From NCBI GenBank assembly GCA_964519015.1, contig CAZFHZ010000010.1, positions 1-47,481 of the forward strand: a stretch of DNA of 47,481 nucleotides. The letters are read 5' to 3'. The notes under the pieces are model-generated. The model was not told the origin of the DNA. It did not search any database and was given only the letters and a program-made list of their open reading frames with translations. Position numbers and translations under genes: made by a program. The stretch comes from CAZFHZ01 sp964519015 (GTDB lineage Bacteria; Blakebacterota; Blakebacteria; Blakebacterales; CAYUVJ01). This document shows positions 1 through 9,540 of the stretch, in pieces; the stretch's first letter is position 1; every line of letters starts with the position of its first letter.

Positions 1-3000
1 GTTGTGGGCGGATTTAGTGGTACCAGCTACTTGAACACACTGGAGGTTTATGACTCCACGACTGACACATGGATATCCAAGACCCCCATGCTGACCGTAA
101 GAGGTAATGCAGCGGCCGGAGTCATCAATGGGAAGCTATATGTTGTGGGTGGCTATGATGGCTTTAACTACCTAAACACTCTGGAGGTCTACGATCCAGT
201 ATCCGATACCTGGACAAGCGGTGCCGCCATGCCTTCTGCCAGACATCATTCAACTGCCGGAGTCATTGGCGGGAAGCTGTATGTTGTAGGTGGATATAAT
301 GGGACTAATCTCGACATTTTGGAAGTATATGATCCCTCAACCGATTCATGGACAACNNNNNNNNNNTGCCTCTGGAGAAATCAACGGGAATCTCTACATC
401 GTTGATGGCTTCAATAACAGCGGTTATCTAAACACGTTAGAAGTCTACTACCCGACTTCCGATACCTGGTCGACCAAAGCACCTTCACCTACGGCAAGAT
501 ACGCTGTTGCTTCTGGAGTAATTGACGGGAAGCTCTATGTTGTCGGTGGTGAATATGGCAGCGGCCGTTTGAATTTGCTCGAGGTCTACGACCCCGTTGC
601 AGACTCATGGATGACCCAATCCCCAATGCCCACTGGGAGACGAAGTCTCTCAGCGGGAGTCATCCGTGGATCCCTTTATGTTACTGGTGGTTACGATGGC
701 ACCGACGACACTGGTACACTAGAGGTCTATACGGCATGGCCGGATCGTTTCGTGTGCAACTTGAGTTCCGGTCAGACCCTTCCCTTCGCCACATTAACCC
801 TGACCGCGAACAATATCGCCGACCTTTACGGGAACGTCGCTCCCGAGCTCACCCTCGACTGGGTGCCGCAGGACACCAACAGCGATCCGACCATCACGGT
901 CTATGACATCCCCGACGAGGTCTCCGGAGATGTGACCATCTCCTACCTGATCGCGGACGCCGAAGGGGACCTGATCCGGATCGAACCCGAGTACTCGATC
1001 GACGCCGGGACGTCCTGGCTGCCTCCCGCTGTGGTGGGGACACTGGTAGACATCGGACCTTCGAACTACAGCGGATCGCTTCTCTGGCATGCGGCCCAAG
1101 ACCTCCCTGGTTACGATCTTCCTGGCGTGCTGTTCCGCATCACCACCTTCGACAACACCATCGAGACGGGCGGCTCCGACCAGATCACCTTCCACTTGGA
1201 CAACAACCTGGTGCCGGAGATCGTGATCACGGATGCGGTCTACTCGCGGGCCGACTCGCTCTGGACCTTCTCCTACACCCTGACCGATGCCGAGGACGAC
1301 ACCCTGAAGCTGGTCGCGCAGTACAGCCTGGACGGCGGGTCGAGCCTCCTCGCGGCAACCATAGAAGGACGGGGAGATACCCTGCTGCCGGGAGACTACG
1401 TCAACCAGATCATCTGGCGCTCCGAGATCGACATCCCGCAGACGGTTCAGGAGCTGATCTTCAGCCTGACGCCGTGGGACCACGATCCGGGCATGCCCGC
1501 CACCCAACAGTTGCTCCACAACGCGCTCGGCCTGCCTACGACCCAACTCACCTGGAGCTGGTCGGGTGAGCAGAGCGGGGACATCGCCTTCGACTACGTG
1601 GCGGACGACGTGGACCTGGAAGCGCTCACCCTCTACTTCGACTACCACCACCCGGACGGGAACTGGTACTACGCGACGATCACTGGGGGGGCGGTAGTCC
1701 ACGCTCCACAGCAGATCACGCTGAGCGGTCCCTCGGTCTACTCCGGTTCCTTCGTCTGGCACTCCGCGGACGACCTGCCGGGGCTTGACCTGGAGGCGGT
1801 CGAGTTCCGGGTGCGTCCCTGGGACGCCACCCAGGAGGGTATCGGCACGACGGTGAGCCTGCACCTGGACAACAACGTTCCGCCGACGGTGACGGTGGGC
1901 ACGCCTTCAGGGACGGTGTCCCGGAACGTGACCATCCCGGTCACCCTCAGCGACGCCGAGGGCGACACCCTCCGCTATAACATCGAGTACTCGCTGGATG
2001 CGGGGAGTGGCGTCTGGCTCCCGGCCACGGTCACCACTAGCATCGTGGACATCCTGCCGGGTGGGTATGCGCATAACGTGATCTGGGACAGCATGGCCGA
2101 CCTGGGCTACATGCACAGCGACCAGGTCACCATCCGGGTCGTCCCGTTCGACCACGATATCGGCCCTAACGCGTTCACCGGGACCTTCTCGCTGGCCAAC
2201 TACGTCGGCGACTACACCGGCGACATCGCGGTCGACTTCGCCGACTTCGCCACCCTGGTCAGTGCCTGGAACACCCAGGACACCTACCACGACATCGGGC
2301 CAGCCACCGGGACGGTGCCCGACCTGGTGCCGGTCTACGACGGGAAGATCGACTTCGAGGACCTGGCCGTCTACGCGATGATGTGGACCTGGTCGGACGC
2401 CAACCCGCCGGCGGCCGCCGCGCGGGTTGTGGTCGCTCCGGTCTCCACCCGGGCGGCGGGACGGAAGGCGGCCGAGAAGGATGACCACCCGGTCCGGCTC
2501 GAGCAGCCGATGCCGGACGACCCGTGGGCCCCCGACGATGGGATCCTGGAACTGCGGTTCCAGGCCAGCGGGGTGAGCGGCCTGACCTCGGCCGGCCTTA
2601 CCCTGGAGTACGACACCCGGTTCCTGAGGCTGCGCGAGGTGGTGCCCGGTCCGATGCTGGGGACCACCGGCGGCGCCAAGCCGAGCCTGGTGCAGCTCAA
2701 ACGGGTCAATGAGGAGGAGGGGCGGATCGAGCTCCTGCTGGGCCGGATCGATCCCGAGCGGCCGTCGATCTACGGGAGCGGGATGCTGGCCGTGGCGCGG
2801 TTCGAGAAGTTGAGCCGGGATGACTCGGTGGTGCGGGTGACCTACGACCTGCGCGACCGGCGGGCGGAGGCGATTGCCGCCGGCGACTACGAGCGAAGTG
2901 TGCAGGCGACCCTGCGGCCGACCGAGTTCGCCCTGCTGCAGAACTACCCAAATCCCTTCAACGGCGAGACGGTGATCCGCTTCCAGTTGCCGACCGAACA

Positions 3001-3199
3001 GCGGGTACAGATCCAGCTCTACAACATGCGCGGCCAACTGGTGACCACCCTGCTCGACGAGCGGCGGGAAGCGGGCTACCACCGGGTGAGCTGGAACGGG
3101 CGGGACGCCGCGGGCCGGCCGGTGGCCTCGGGGATCTACATCTACCTGATCCAGGCCGGGACGCACCGCGAGTCGAAGAAACTGGTGATCCTGAAGTAG
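1..3199 (+). CDS. Exported kelch-repeat protein with dockerin-like, cohesin-like and C-terminal sorting domains (5' partial, spans assembly gap)
   Basis: The frame is open from base 1, so the N-terminus and signal peptide lie outside the window. Six kelch blades are visible (motifs like LYVVGGYDG...LNTLEVYDP.SDTW) up to about base 770; they would form a beta-propeller. Reading frame shifts from frame 1 to frame 2 across the N gap at 357-366, because the gap length is nominal. Four repeats of about 100 residues follow (DAEGD...YSLDAG...LPG.Y...W...HLDNN; roughly 900-2200). Then come a dockerin-like segment with two Asp-rich calcium-type loops (GDYTGDIAVDFADF, DGKIDFEDLAVYA), a cohesin-like beta domain (about 2530-2810) and a FlgD-Ig/Por-type sorting domain starting LLQNYPNPFNGETVIRF and ending GIYIYLIQAG..KKLVILK. 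Such tails direct surface secretion in FCB-group bacteria. The kelch part is visibly less GC-rich than the rest. Substrate unknown. Confidence 0.9.
357..366. other. Assembly gap (10 Ns) inside the kelch repeats
   Basis: Ten unresolved bases sit between two kelch blades. The frames on either side differ (frame 1 before, frame 2 after), yet both sides encode the same repeat type. The break is therefore an assembly artefact of a repetitive stretch rather than a biological frameshift. One or more repeat copies may be missing. Confidence 0.95.
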
Positions 3200-3228
3200 C
3201 GCCGAGGGGAGAGGGCGGCGCTTCCACG

Positions 3229-3262
3229 GGGCGGGCGGCAGGGGTCGCCCGCCCTTCTTATT
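3229..3262 (+). terminator. Rho-independent terminator after the kelch gene
   Basis: A perfect 9-bp stem, GGGCGGGCG (3229-3237) with CGCCCGCCC (3246-3254), encloses an 8-base loop and is followed by TTCTTATT. It starts 30 bases after the kelch stop codon and separates that gene from the next transcription unit. Confidence 0.8.
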
Positions 3263-3289
3263 GCGACCATCGGCCGCCGGAGGTTAAAT
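3261..3289 (+). promoter_or_regulatory. Candidate sigma70 promoter for the 3.3-6.4 kb operon
   Basis: TTGCGA (3261-3266), 17 bases, then TTAAAT (3284-3289), immediately after the terminator and 56 bases before the preferred start codon. Four of six bases match the consensus in each box. No operator-like dyad was seen. Confidence 0.4.
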
Positions 3290-3345
3290 GGGTCGCGTAC
3301 GGCCCCGTATCGGCCGTGATGGAAACACCGAGCCGGGAGAAGACG

Positions 3346-4473
3346 ATGTCCACCACCCGCCGTGACTTCCTCGTCCGCTCCGCCCTGGCCACCGGTGCGA
3401 TCGGTCTGGGCCTGCCCGGCCTGGCCGGCTGCGCGGGCCCGCGCAAACTGCGCATCCTGATCCTGGGCGGGACCGGCTTCATCGGTCCCTACCAGGTGCG
3501 CTACGCGCTGGAGCGGGGGCACACCCTGACCCTCTTCAACCGGGGGCGCACCAACCCGGGGCTTTTCCCCGACGTGGAAACCCTCATCGGCGATCGGGCG
3601 ACCGGGGATTACGAGTCGCTCAAGGGGCGCGACTGGGATGTGGTTATCGATAACCCGACCTCCCTGCCGCGCTGGGTGCGGCAGGCGGGGGAGGTGCTGG
3701 CCGGGCACACCCGTCAGTACCTGTTCGTCTCCACCCTCTCGGTCTACTCCGACAACAGCATCATCGACCAGGACGAGACGGGACCGCTGGCCACGGTGGA
3801 GGATCTCACCACCGAGGTGGTGGACGGCAACACTTACGGCGGGTTGAAGGCACTCAGTGAGGCGGAGGGGGAGAAATGGTTCCCGGGGATGACCACGGTG
3901 GTGCGCCCCGGGCTGATCGTGGGACCGGGCGACCCGAGCGACCGCTTCACCTACTGGCCGGTGCGGGTGGCCCGGGGGGGCGAGGTCCTCTCCCCCGGTG
4001 ACCCCGGCGACGTGGTCCAGATCATCGACGCGCGCGACCTCTCCGAGTGGATCATCCGGATGGTCGAGCTGGGCGCGGTCGGAATCTACAACGCCACCGG
4101 CCCGATCGAACCCCTGCCGATGGGGGAGATGCTCACCGACATCAAGGAGGGGGTGGGTGGCAATGCCCGTTTCACCTGGGTGAACTACGAGTTCCTGCGC
4201 TCCCAGCGGGTCCAGCCCTGGTCGCACATGCCGGTGTGGTATCCGCCGACCGAGGGGAACGAGGGCTTCAGCCGCTTCAGCATCGCCAAGGCCCTGGCGA
4301 AGGGGCTGACCTTCCGTCCGCTGCCCGAGACGGCCCGCGAGACGCTGGAGTGGTACAACGCCAAGCCGGCCGAGCAGCGCCAGCGCATGCGGGCCGGGCT
4401 CACCGCCGAACGGGAGGCCGAGGTCCTGGCCGCCTGGCACGCCCGCCCGGTCGCCGGGGCGGGTAGGGTTTGA
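3346..4473 (+). CDS. Tat-exported NAD-dependent epimerase/dehydratase-like lipoprotein
   Basis: 375 residues, extended SDR (NAD-dependent epimerase/dehydratase) fold. The N-terminus is a twin-arginine signal (TTRRDFLVRSA, Arg5-Arg6) ending in a lipobox (LAGC, Cys29). The mature protein then begins with a Rossmann glycine motif, LILGGTGFIG. The protein should therefore be exported folded, with its nucleotide bound, and lipid-anchored. The ATG at 3346 is chosen because GGGAGAAG lies 6 bases upstream; GTG/ATG codons at 3316/3319 in the same frame would put extra residues before the Tat motif. It closely resembles the product of 7533-8651: both share GGxGFIGP.QVRYAL.RGH, FNRGxTNPGLFP and VRPGLIVGPGDP. 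Substrate unknown. Its stop overlaps the next gene's TTG start. Confidence 0.85.
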   Translation: MSTTRRDFLVRSALATGAIGLGLPGLAGCAGPRKLRILILGGTGFIGPYQVRYALERGHTLTLFNRGRTNPGLFPDVETLIGDRATGDYESLKGRDWDVVIDNPTSLPRWVRQAGEVLAGHTRQYLFVSTLSVYSDNSIIDQDETGPLATVEDLTTEVVDGNTYGGLKALSEAEGEKWFPGMTTVVRPGLIVGPGDPSDRFTYWPVRVARGGEVLSPGDPGDVVQIIDARDLSEWIIRMVELGAVGIYNATGPIEPLPMGEMLTDIKEGVGGNARFTWVNYEFLRSQRVQPWSHMPVWYPPTEGNEGFSRFSIAKALAKGLTFRPLPETARETLEWYNAKPAEQRQRMRAGLTAEREAEVLAAWHARPVAGAGRV

Positions 4474-5867
4474 GCAGCGCCATCGACGCGCCGCCACCCG
4501 GCCCGCGACCGACGGACCGATTCACACGCCTGATCCTGCGGGTGGTGGAGGTGCAGCCCGGGGAACTCAAGGTGCTCGGCTGGGCCTGGCTCTTCTTCTT
4601 CTGCATCCTCGCCTCCTACTACATCTTCCGGCCGCTGCGTGAGGAAATGGGCGTGGCCGGGGGGGTGTGGAACCTCCCCTGGCTCTTCACCGGCACCCTG
4701 GTCACGATGCTGGTCGTCCATCCCCCCTTCGCCTGGCTGGTCTCCCGGCTGGTGCGCCGCCGCTTCGTGACCATCGTCTACCGCTTCTTCGCCCTCTGCC
4801 TGCTCCTCTTCTTCCTGGCGCTGGGCTTGGCCGGCCCGGCGCTGAACATCTGGATCGGCCGCGTCTTCTACATCTGGACGGCCATCTTCAGCCTCTTCAC
4901 TGTCTCGGTCTTCTGGGGCTTCATGGCCGATGTCTTCTCGACCGAGCAGGGGAAGCGACTCTTCGGTTTCATCGGCATGGGGGGCACTCTCGGGGGGCTG
5001 ACCGGTTCGGGACTCACCGCCCTGCTGGCCGTCCCCCTGGGGACCCGGCCGATGCTCCTGTTCTCCCTGCTCCTGCTCGAGGGGGCGGTACAGGCGGTCC
5101 TGAGGCTCGACCGCGCCGCCGGAGGGGCGCTCTCGGCCCGCCGGGGCGTCCCGGCGGTTCCGGTGGTCGGCGGGGGCGGGACGCCCGGCGACCGGTCGGC
5201 CTCCCCGGAGCCGGCGGGCACACCGCCGGCCGGCGAGCGCCGCATCGGCGGGAGCATGTGGGGGGGGATCACCCGGACCTTCCGCTCCCCCTACCTGCTG
5301 GGGATCGCCCTCTTCATCTTCCTCTACACGATGCTCTCCACGGTGCTCTACCTGCAGCAGGCTTCCCTGGTGGAGAGCACCTTCATCGACCGGGCGGTGC
5401 GCACGGCGGTGTTCGCCCGGCTCGACTTCGCCGTCCAGCTGCTGACCGTCCTGACCCAGTTCTACTTCACCGGCCGGGTCATCCGGCTGCTCGGGGTGGG
5501 GCTGACCCTGTCCCTGCTGCCGATCCTGAGTGCGGTGGGCTTCACCGCGCTGGGGCTCTACGGCACTTTCGGGGTGTTCGCGGTCTTCCAGGTCCTGCGC
5601 CGCTCCGGGGAATACGCCCTGGTGCGCCCGGCCCGCGAGACCCTCTACACCGTGGTCAGCCGGGAGGACAAGTACAAGGCCAAGAACCTCATCGACACAG
5701 TCGTCTACCGGGTGGGGGACTGGCTGAGCGGGATGGCCCAGCTGGGGCTGAACGCCCTGGGGTGGGGGATGGCCGCCATCGCCTTCCTGGCCGTCCCCGT
5801 CTCCCTGCTCTGGCTGGCCGTGGGTCTCTGGCTGGGCGCCCGGCAGAGTCGGCTGGCGGCGTCGTGA
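4470..5867 (+). CDS. MFS-type transporter related to ATP/ADP carrier (TLC) proteins
   Basis: 465 residues with about twelve hydrophobic segments split by a Gly/Pro-rich central loop (about residues 205-265). The first half has FFFCILASYYIFRPLREEMG and the second has TVVSREDKYKAKNLIDTV.YR.GDW, both typical of bacterial proteins related to nucleotide translocases (TLC/Npt family). Free-living relatives are not proven to exchange ATP, so the substrate is open. The start is a TTG that overlaps the previous stop (TTGA); no better in-frame start exists before the first membrane segment. The gene overlaps the following methyltransferase by GTGA, so all three are probably co-translated. Confidence 0.75.
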   Translation: MSSAIDAPPPGPRPTDRFTRLILRVVEVQPGELKVLGWAWLFFFCILASYYIFRPLREEMGVAGGVWNLPWLFTGTLVTMLVVHPPFAWLVSRLVRRRFVTIVYRFFALCLLLFFLALGLAGPALNIWIGRVFYIWTAIFSLFTVSVFWGFMADVFSTEQGKRLFGFIGMGGTLGGLTGSGLTALLAVPLGTRPMLLFSLLLLEGAVQAVLRLDRAAGGALSARRGVPAVPVVGGGGTPGDRSASPEPAGTPPAGERRIGGSMWGGITRTFRSPYLLGIALFIFLYTMLSTVLYLQQASLVESTFIDRAVRTAVFARLDFAVQLLTVLTQFYFTGRVIRLLGVGLTLSLLPILSAVGFTALGLYGTFGVFAVFQVLRRSGEYALVRPARETLYTVVSREDKYKAKNLIDTVVYRVGDWLSGMAQLGLNALGWGMAAIAFLAVPVSLLWLAVGLWLGARQSRLAAS

Positions 5868-6427
5868 AAGACCACTTCCGGGGCCTCGCCCGCTTCTACG
5901 ACCGGCTGATCGGGCGGCCGCACGTCGAGCGGCAGGTCGAACTGCTCGAGCTGCCCTGCGGCTGTTCCCTGCTGGAGGTGGGAGGGGGGACCGGCCGGGT
6001 GCTGGAGCGGCTCCGAGACCAGGCCCATCCCCTGGTCATTGCCGACTACTCGGCGGCCATGTTGCGCGAGGCGATGAACAAGGAGGGGCTCTGCCCCGTT
6101 CGGGCCGCTGCCGAGCGGCTCCCCTTCCCCGACGCTTCGTTCGACCGCGTCCTGGTGGTGGACGCCCTGCATCATTTCCACGACCAGGCCCGGGCGGTGT
6201 CCGAGATGGCCCGGGTGCTCCGCCCCGGCGGGCGGCTGGTTGTCGAGGAACCCGATGTGCGGCGCCTCACCGTCCGGCTGGTGGCACTGGGGGAGCGGCT
6301 GCTGCGGATGGAGAGCACCTTCCACCCTCCGGAGCAGATTCGCGCGATGGCCGAGCGGGCGGGACTGGTTGCCCGGGTGGTCTCCGGCGGCGGCTTCTCC
6401 GCCTGGGTGGTGGCCGACCGGCCCTGA
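5864..6427 (+). CDS. Class I SAM-dependent methyltransferase (UbiE/Methyltransf_11 type)
   Basis: 187 residues. SAM-binding motif I is LLEVGGGTGRVL, motif II-like acidic region is VIADYSAAML, and AAERLPFPDASFDRVLVVDALHHF followed by ARVLRPGGRLVVEEP is the classical Methyltransf_11 pattern. The GTG start at 5864 overlaps the transporter stop (GTGA). The reading frame stays open far upstream, but that stretch is only the shadow of the transporter gene. The protein is soluble and short. The acceptor substrate cannot be told from sequence; a quinone or lipid-like substrate would suit the family. Confidence 0.85.
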   Translation: MKDHFRGLARFYDRLIGRPHVERQVELLELPCGCSLLEVGGGTGRVLERLRDQAHPLVIADYSAAMLREAMNKEGLCPVRAAAERLPFPDASFDRVLVVDALHHFHDQARAVSEMARVLRPGGRLVVEEPDVRRLTVRLVALGERLLRMESTFHPPEQIRAMAERAGLVARVVSGGGFSAWVVADRP

Positions 6428-6508
6428 ACCTTATGGTTTCCCTGCTGAGGCTGTTCCCGCGGGCGATGACGATCCCGTCGTCCTCGAACAAGGATCAGGA
6501 GTCCTGAG

Positions 6509-7525
6509 ATGGAAGTCGCAACGGGCATGGATCGATGGTCGGAGGGACCGGTCCTGGTCACCGGGGCGACCGGATTCTTAGGCCGGGCTCTGGTGCTGCA
6601 ATTGGCCGGGGAGGGGGCCCGGGTGCGGGCCCTCTACCGGACCGAGCGCAAGCGGGAGCGGATCGAGGGGTTGGCCGGAGTCGAACCGGTGGCCGGGGAA
6701 CTCACCGATACCGGGCGGATGCGGGAGGTCTGCGCCGGCTGCCGGTCCGTCATCCATGCCGCCGCCGCCCTGGCCGGCCCCCCCGAGCTGCAGCAGGAGG
6801 TCAACGTCGCAGGAAGTGCCGGTTTGGTGGAGGCCGCCGCGGCAACGGGGGTGCGCCGGCTGGTCCACGTGAGCAGTGTGGCCGTCTACGGTTTCCGTCC
6901 CGGGGCGGTCCTGGCTGAGGCGAGGGGTCCCGACCCCGCCCGCTACACATATTCCCGGACCAAAGCGGAGGCCGAACGGGCCGTGCGCGCGGCCGCGGCC
7001 CGGACCGGCCTGGAGGTGGCCATCGTGCGCCCCGGCATGATCTACGGTCCCCGGGCCCGTACCTGGACCGGCCGCTTCTTCCGCTGGGCCCGGCGCCGGC
7101 CATTGGTGCTGCCCGGAGGCGGCACCGGTACAATCCCCTACATCCACGTGGATGATGTGGTCGAACTCAGCCTGCTCTGCGCGCTCCATTCCGCGGCGGC
7201 CGGGGAGACCTTCAACGTTGTGATGGACCCGCCGCCGACCCTGCGGCAGGTGCTGAAGGCCTGGGCCGACCTGGCGGGTAATCGGTGGACGATCTCTCTG
7301 CCGGCCCCGCTGCTCTACCTGGTCGCTGGACTGGCCGCCGGGATGGCCCGGCCCGGATCGGTGCTCCGCGAGGCATCGGCTATCGCCCGGATGTTCGTGC
7401 AATCGACCCGCTGGCCGATGGACCGGGCGCGGGAGGTGCTGGACTGGAGTCCGCGGGTGGGTCTGGCGGAAGGGGTGGCGGGATGTGTCCCCTGGCTGCG
7501 GGAGAAGGGCCTGCTGAGGGGGTGA
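6509..7525 (+). CDS. NAD-dependent epimerase/dehydratase (3-beta-HSD/sterol-dehydrogenase-like extended SDR)
   Basis: 338 residues. Rossmann motif VLVTGATGFLGRAL at residues 13-26, catalytic-type YxxxK in YSRTKAEAE, and VRPGMIYGPR shared by extended SDRs that act on sugars, sterols or dihydroflavonols. A hydrophobic stretch near residue 265 (LPAPLLYLVAGLAAGMA) is common in the 3-beta-HSD branch. The start is fixed by AGGAG (6497-6501) 7 bases before the ATG. Unlike its two neighbours at 3346 and 8651 it has no signal peptide and should be cytoplasmic. It converges on the gene at 7533 with only 7 bases between them. Confidence 0.8.
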   Translation: MEVATGMDRWSEGPVLVTGATGFLGRALVLQLAGEGARVRALYRTERKRERIEGLAGVEPVAGELTDTGRMREVCAGCRSVIHAAAALAGPPELQQEVNVAGSAGLVEAAAATGVRRLVHVSSVAVYGFRPGAVLAEARGPDPARYTYSRTKAEAERAVRAAAARTGLEVAIVRPGMIYGPRARTWTGRFFRWARRRPLVLPGGGTGTIPYIHVDDVVELSLLCALHSAAAGETFNVVMDPPPTLRQVLKAWADLAGNRWTISLPAPLLYLVAGLAAGMARPGSVLREASAIARMFVQSTRWPMDRAREVLDWSPRVGLAEGVAGCVPWLREKGLLRG

Positions 7526-7532
7526 GGTTCCC

Positions 7533-8651
7533 TCAGCCCCGGGTCTTCCAGGCGGCCAGCAGTTCCGCCTCCCGGTCGGGGCGCAGCCCCGCCTTCAATT
7601 CCCGGCGTTCCTCCTCCGGGCGGGTGGCATGCCAGTCGAGGGTCTCCCGGGCGGTCACGGCCAGCGGCCGGAACTTCAGACCGGCTTCCACCTCCCGCCG
7701 GATGTCGAAGCGGGCGAAACCCGCATCGCTCCCCCGGGCGGGCATGAAGAGTGGCAGGTCGGTGTAGGAGCGTACCCGGTTACGGCGGAGGAAATCGGTG
7801 GCCACCCAGGTGAAGTCCACATCGGAGGTCACCACCGAGCGGATCCCGTAGAGCAGACCGATGATGGGCAGCCCCCCGTCGGGGCCGACCGCGTTGTAGG
7901 TGCCGCGCATCCCCTGTTCGAGCAGATGGATGTACCATTCGGAGAGGTCGCGGGCGTCGATGTACATGCAGGGATCGCTCCCGTCCCCCGGCGCCAGCAC
8001 TTCCCCCCCCCGTTCGATCCGCACCGGCCAGTAGGTGAACCGGTCGGTCGGGTCCCCCGGCCCCACGATCAGGCCGGGCCTCACGATCAGCGCCCGCTCC
8101 CCGAAGGCCGCCCGGGCTTCCTGCTCACAGAGCGACTTGCGCAGTCCGTAATGGAGCCGATTCTCGTCCTGGATCTCGGCCGGATCGATGGTGTAGACCG
8201 GCCCCTCCACCTGCATCCCGATCTTCGAGTAATCGGAATAGACCGAGCGGGTGGAGGTGAAAAGGTAGACCTGGGCTGCGTCCTTGAGCAATTCGGCGGA
8301 GAGCTTGACCCAGCTCGGGGTGGAGGCGGAGTTGTCGATGACCGCATCCCAGGTGCGGCCCTTGAGTGACTCCAGGTCGCCGGTCCGATCACCGATCAGG
8401 TTCTCGACCTGCGGAAAGAGCCCCGGATTGGTCTGCCCCCGGTTGAAGATCGAGACCTCGTGCCCACGGGCCAGGGCGTAGCGCACCTGGTGCGGGCCGA
8501 TGAAGCCGCTCCCGCCCAGGATCAACAGGCGCAGCCGCCGGTCGGCTTTCGGGATCTCCTCCTCCGAGGGGGGAGAGGCGCAGGCAGCCAACCCCAGGAT
8601 GGCCGCACCCAGGGCGGCCTGTTCCAGGAATTCACGGCGCGACGCGGCCAT
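7533..8651 (-). CDS. Tat-exported NAD-dependent epimerase-like lipoprotein, paralogue of 3346-4473
   Basis: 372 residues. Twin-arginine signal SRREFLEQAALG (Arg5-Arg6) with lipobox LAAC (Cys24), then LLILGGSGFIGP. It is last in the minus-strand run that begins with thiE. Its ATG lies inside the last 20 bases of the NrfD-like gene and is preceded by AAGGAG, so it is translated from the same message as the molybdoenzyme. The mature part aligns along its length with the other Tat-type epimerase (FNRGQTNPGLFP, VRPGLIVGPGDPTDRFTYWPVR). It may be exported with bound NAD(P), like glucose-fructose oxidoreductase. Substrate and link to the molybdoenzyme are unknown. Confidence 0.85.
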   Translation of the reverse strand: MAASRREFLEQAALGAAILGLAACASPPSEEEIPKADRRLRLLILGGSGFIGPHQVRYALARGHEVSIFNRGQTNPGLFPQVENLIGDRTGDLESLKGRTWDAVIDNSASTPSWVKLSAELLKDAAQVYLFTSTRSVYSDYSKIGMQVEGPVYTIDPAEIQDENRLHYGLRKSLCEQEARAAFGERALIVRPGLIVGPGDPTDRFTYWPVRIERGGEVLAPGDGSDPCMYIDARDLSEWYIHLLEQGMRGTYNAVGPDGGLPIIGLLYGIRSVVTSDVDFTWVATDFLRRNRVRSYTDLPLFMPARGSDAGFARFDIRREVEAGLKFRPLAVTARETLDWHATRPEEERRELKAGLRPDREAELLAAWKTRG

Positions 8652-9540
8652 CCGAGGCTCCTTGCATGAGGTCTTCCATCCTGTCTACCTCGGCCTCGGT
8701 GGTCTGCTTCAGCGCGAACCCGTAGAAGAGGACCCGCTCCAGGAAGATGCCGGCAGCCAGGACGAGGATCGCCGGACGGGTCGCCCCCGCCGCCGCCAGG
8801 GAGAGGGGGAGGAGATCCACCATCACCAGCCGTAAAGGGGCCAGACCGGCCCGCCGGCGCATCAGGTGGGGCCAGGCGGCGGTGGCGCCGGGGAAGGACC
8901 GCCGGATGCGGCGCAGGCGCAGCAGGAAGAAGAACAGGTCCGCGCCCAGCACGGCGGCCAATGGGATCGAAGGATCGAGGCGTGGCCCGGTCAGCAGCTC
9001 CGGAGTGGTCAGCAGGCCCCAGGCGAGCCCGAGCAGCATCGGGGCCGGCACCGCCGGACCGTTCCAGGCCGGCTGGGCCGGCAGGGCGTAGACCCAGGCC
9101 AGGGCGGCCAGCAGGAGCAGGCCGGCCGCTCCGCCGAGATAGAGGGGGAGCAGGGGGGGCGCGGCCTCGCCGCTCCCCGTGCTCACCGCCACCACCAGGG
9201 CCGCGGCCAGCGTCAGGCCGGCCAGTCCGACCTCGGCGCTCAGCCGGCTGCGACCCAGGCCCCGTAGCGCCAGCAGCATGCGTTCCCGGCGTCCCAGGTG
9301 CCCCAGCGAAAGCATCAGGCCGACCGCCAGGGCGGCCGCCGCCCCCAACGCCGCCGCCTGAACCATCCCCGGCCGGGCTCCTCCCACCGGCACCAGCAGG
9401 GCCAGCCCGATCAGGGTCCCGGCGGCCGGCACGACCAGGCCGCTGAAGGCCACCAGGGGGAACATCTGGCGGCGGAAGGCGGCCCCGGCCGCACCGGGGC
9501 GGGTCGGGATGACGCGCCGATGCAGATTCGGGATGCTCAT
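8632..9540 (-). CDS. NrfD/DmsC-type membrane anchor subunit of molybdoenzyme
   Basis: 302 residues with about eight hydrophobic segments (for example FPLVAFSGLVVPAAGTLIGL, LLLLAALAWVYAL) and few charged loops, as in DmsC/NrfD subunits that carry electrons between the quinone pool and the iron-sulfur subunit. The function is assigned mainly from position: it directly follows the catalytic and four-cluster subunits. The ATG overlaps the upstream stop (ATGA), so it is translationally coupled; longer in-frame starts would only extend into the iron-sulfur gene. It overlaps the Tat-epimerase start by 20 bases. Confidence 0.75.
   Translation of the reverse strand: MSIPNLHRRVIPTRPGAAGAAFRRQMFPLVAFSGLVVPAAGTLIGLALLVPVGGARPGMVQAAALGAAAALAVGLMLSLGHLGRRERMLLALRGLGRSRLSAEVGLAGLTLAAALVVAVSTGSGEAAPPLLPLYLGGAAGLLLLAALAWVYALPAQPAWNGPAVPAPMLLGLAWGLLTTPELLTGPRLDPSIPLAAVLGADLFFFLLRLRRIRRSFPGATAAWPHLMRRRAGLAPLRLVMVDLLPLSLAAAGATRPAILVLAAGIFLERVLFYGFALKQTTEAEVDRMEDLMQGASDGRVAP

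Noticed and set aside
357..366. True frameshift in the kelch gene
   Set aside because: The frame changes only across the run of Ns, whose length is arbitrary.
4667..5863. Long upstream extension of the methyltransferase frame
   Set aside because: Lies wholly within the transporter gene in another frame and reads as low-complexity Pro/Arg/Gly sequence; the real start is the GTGA overlap.
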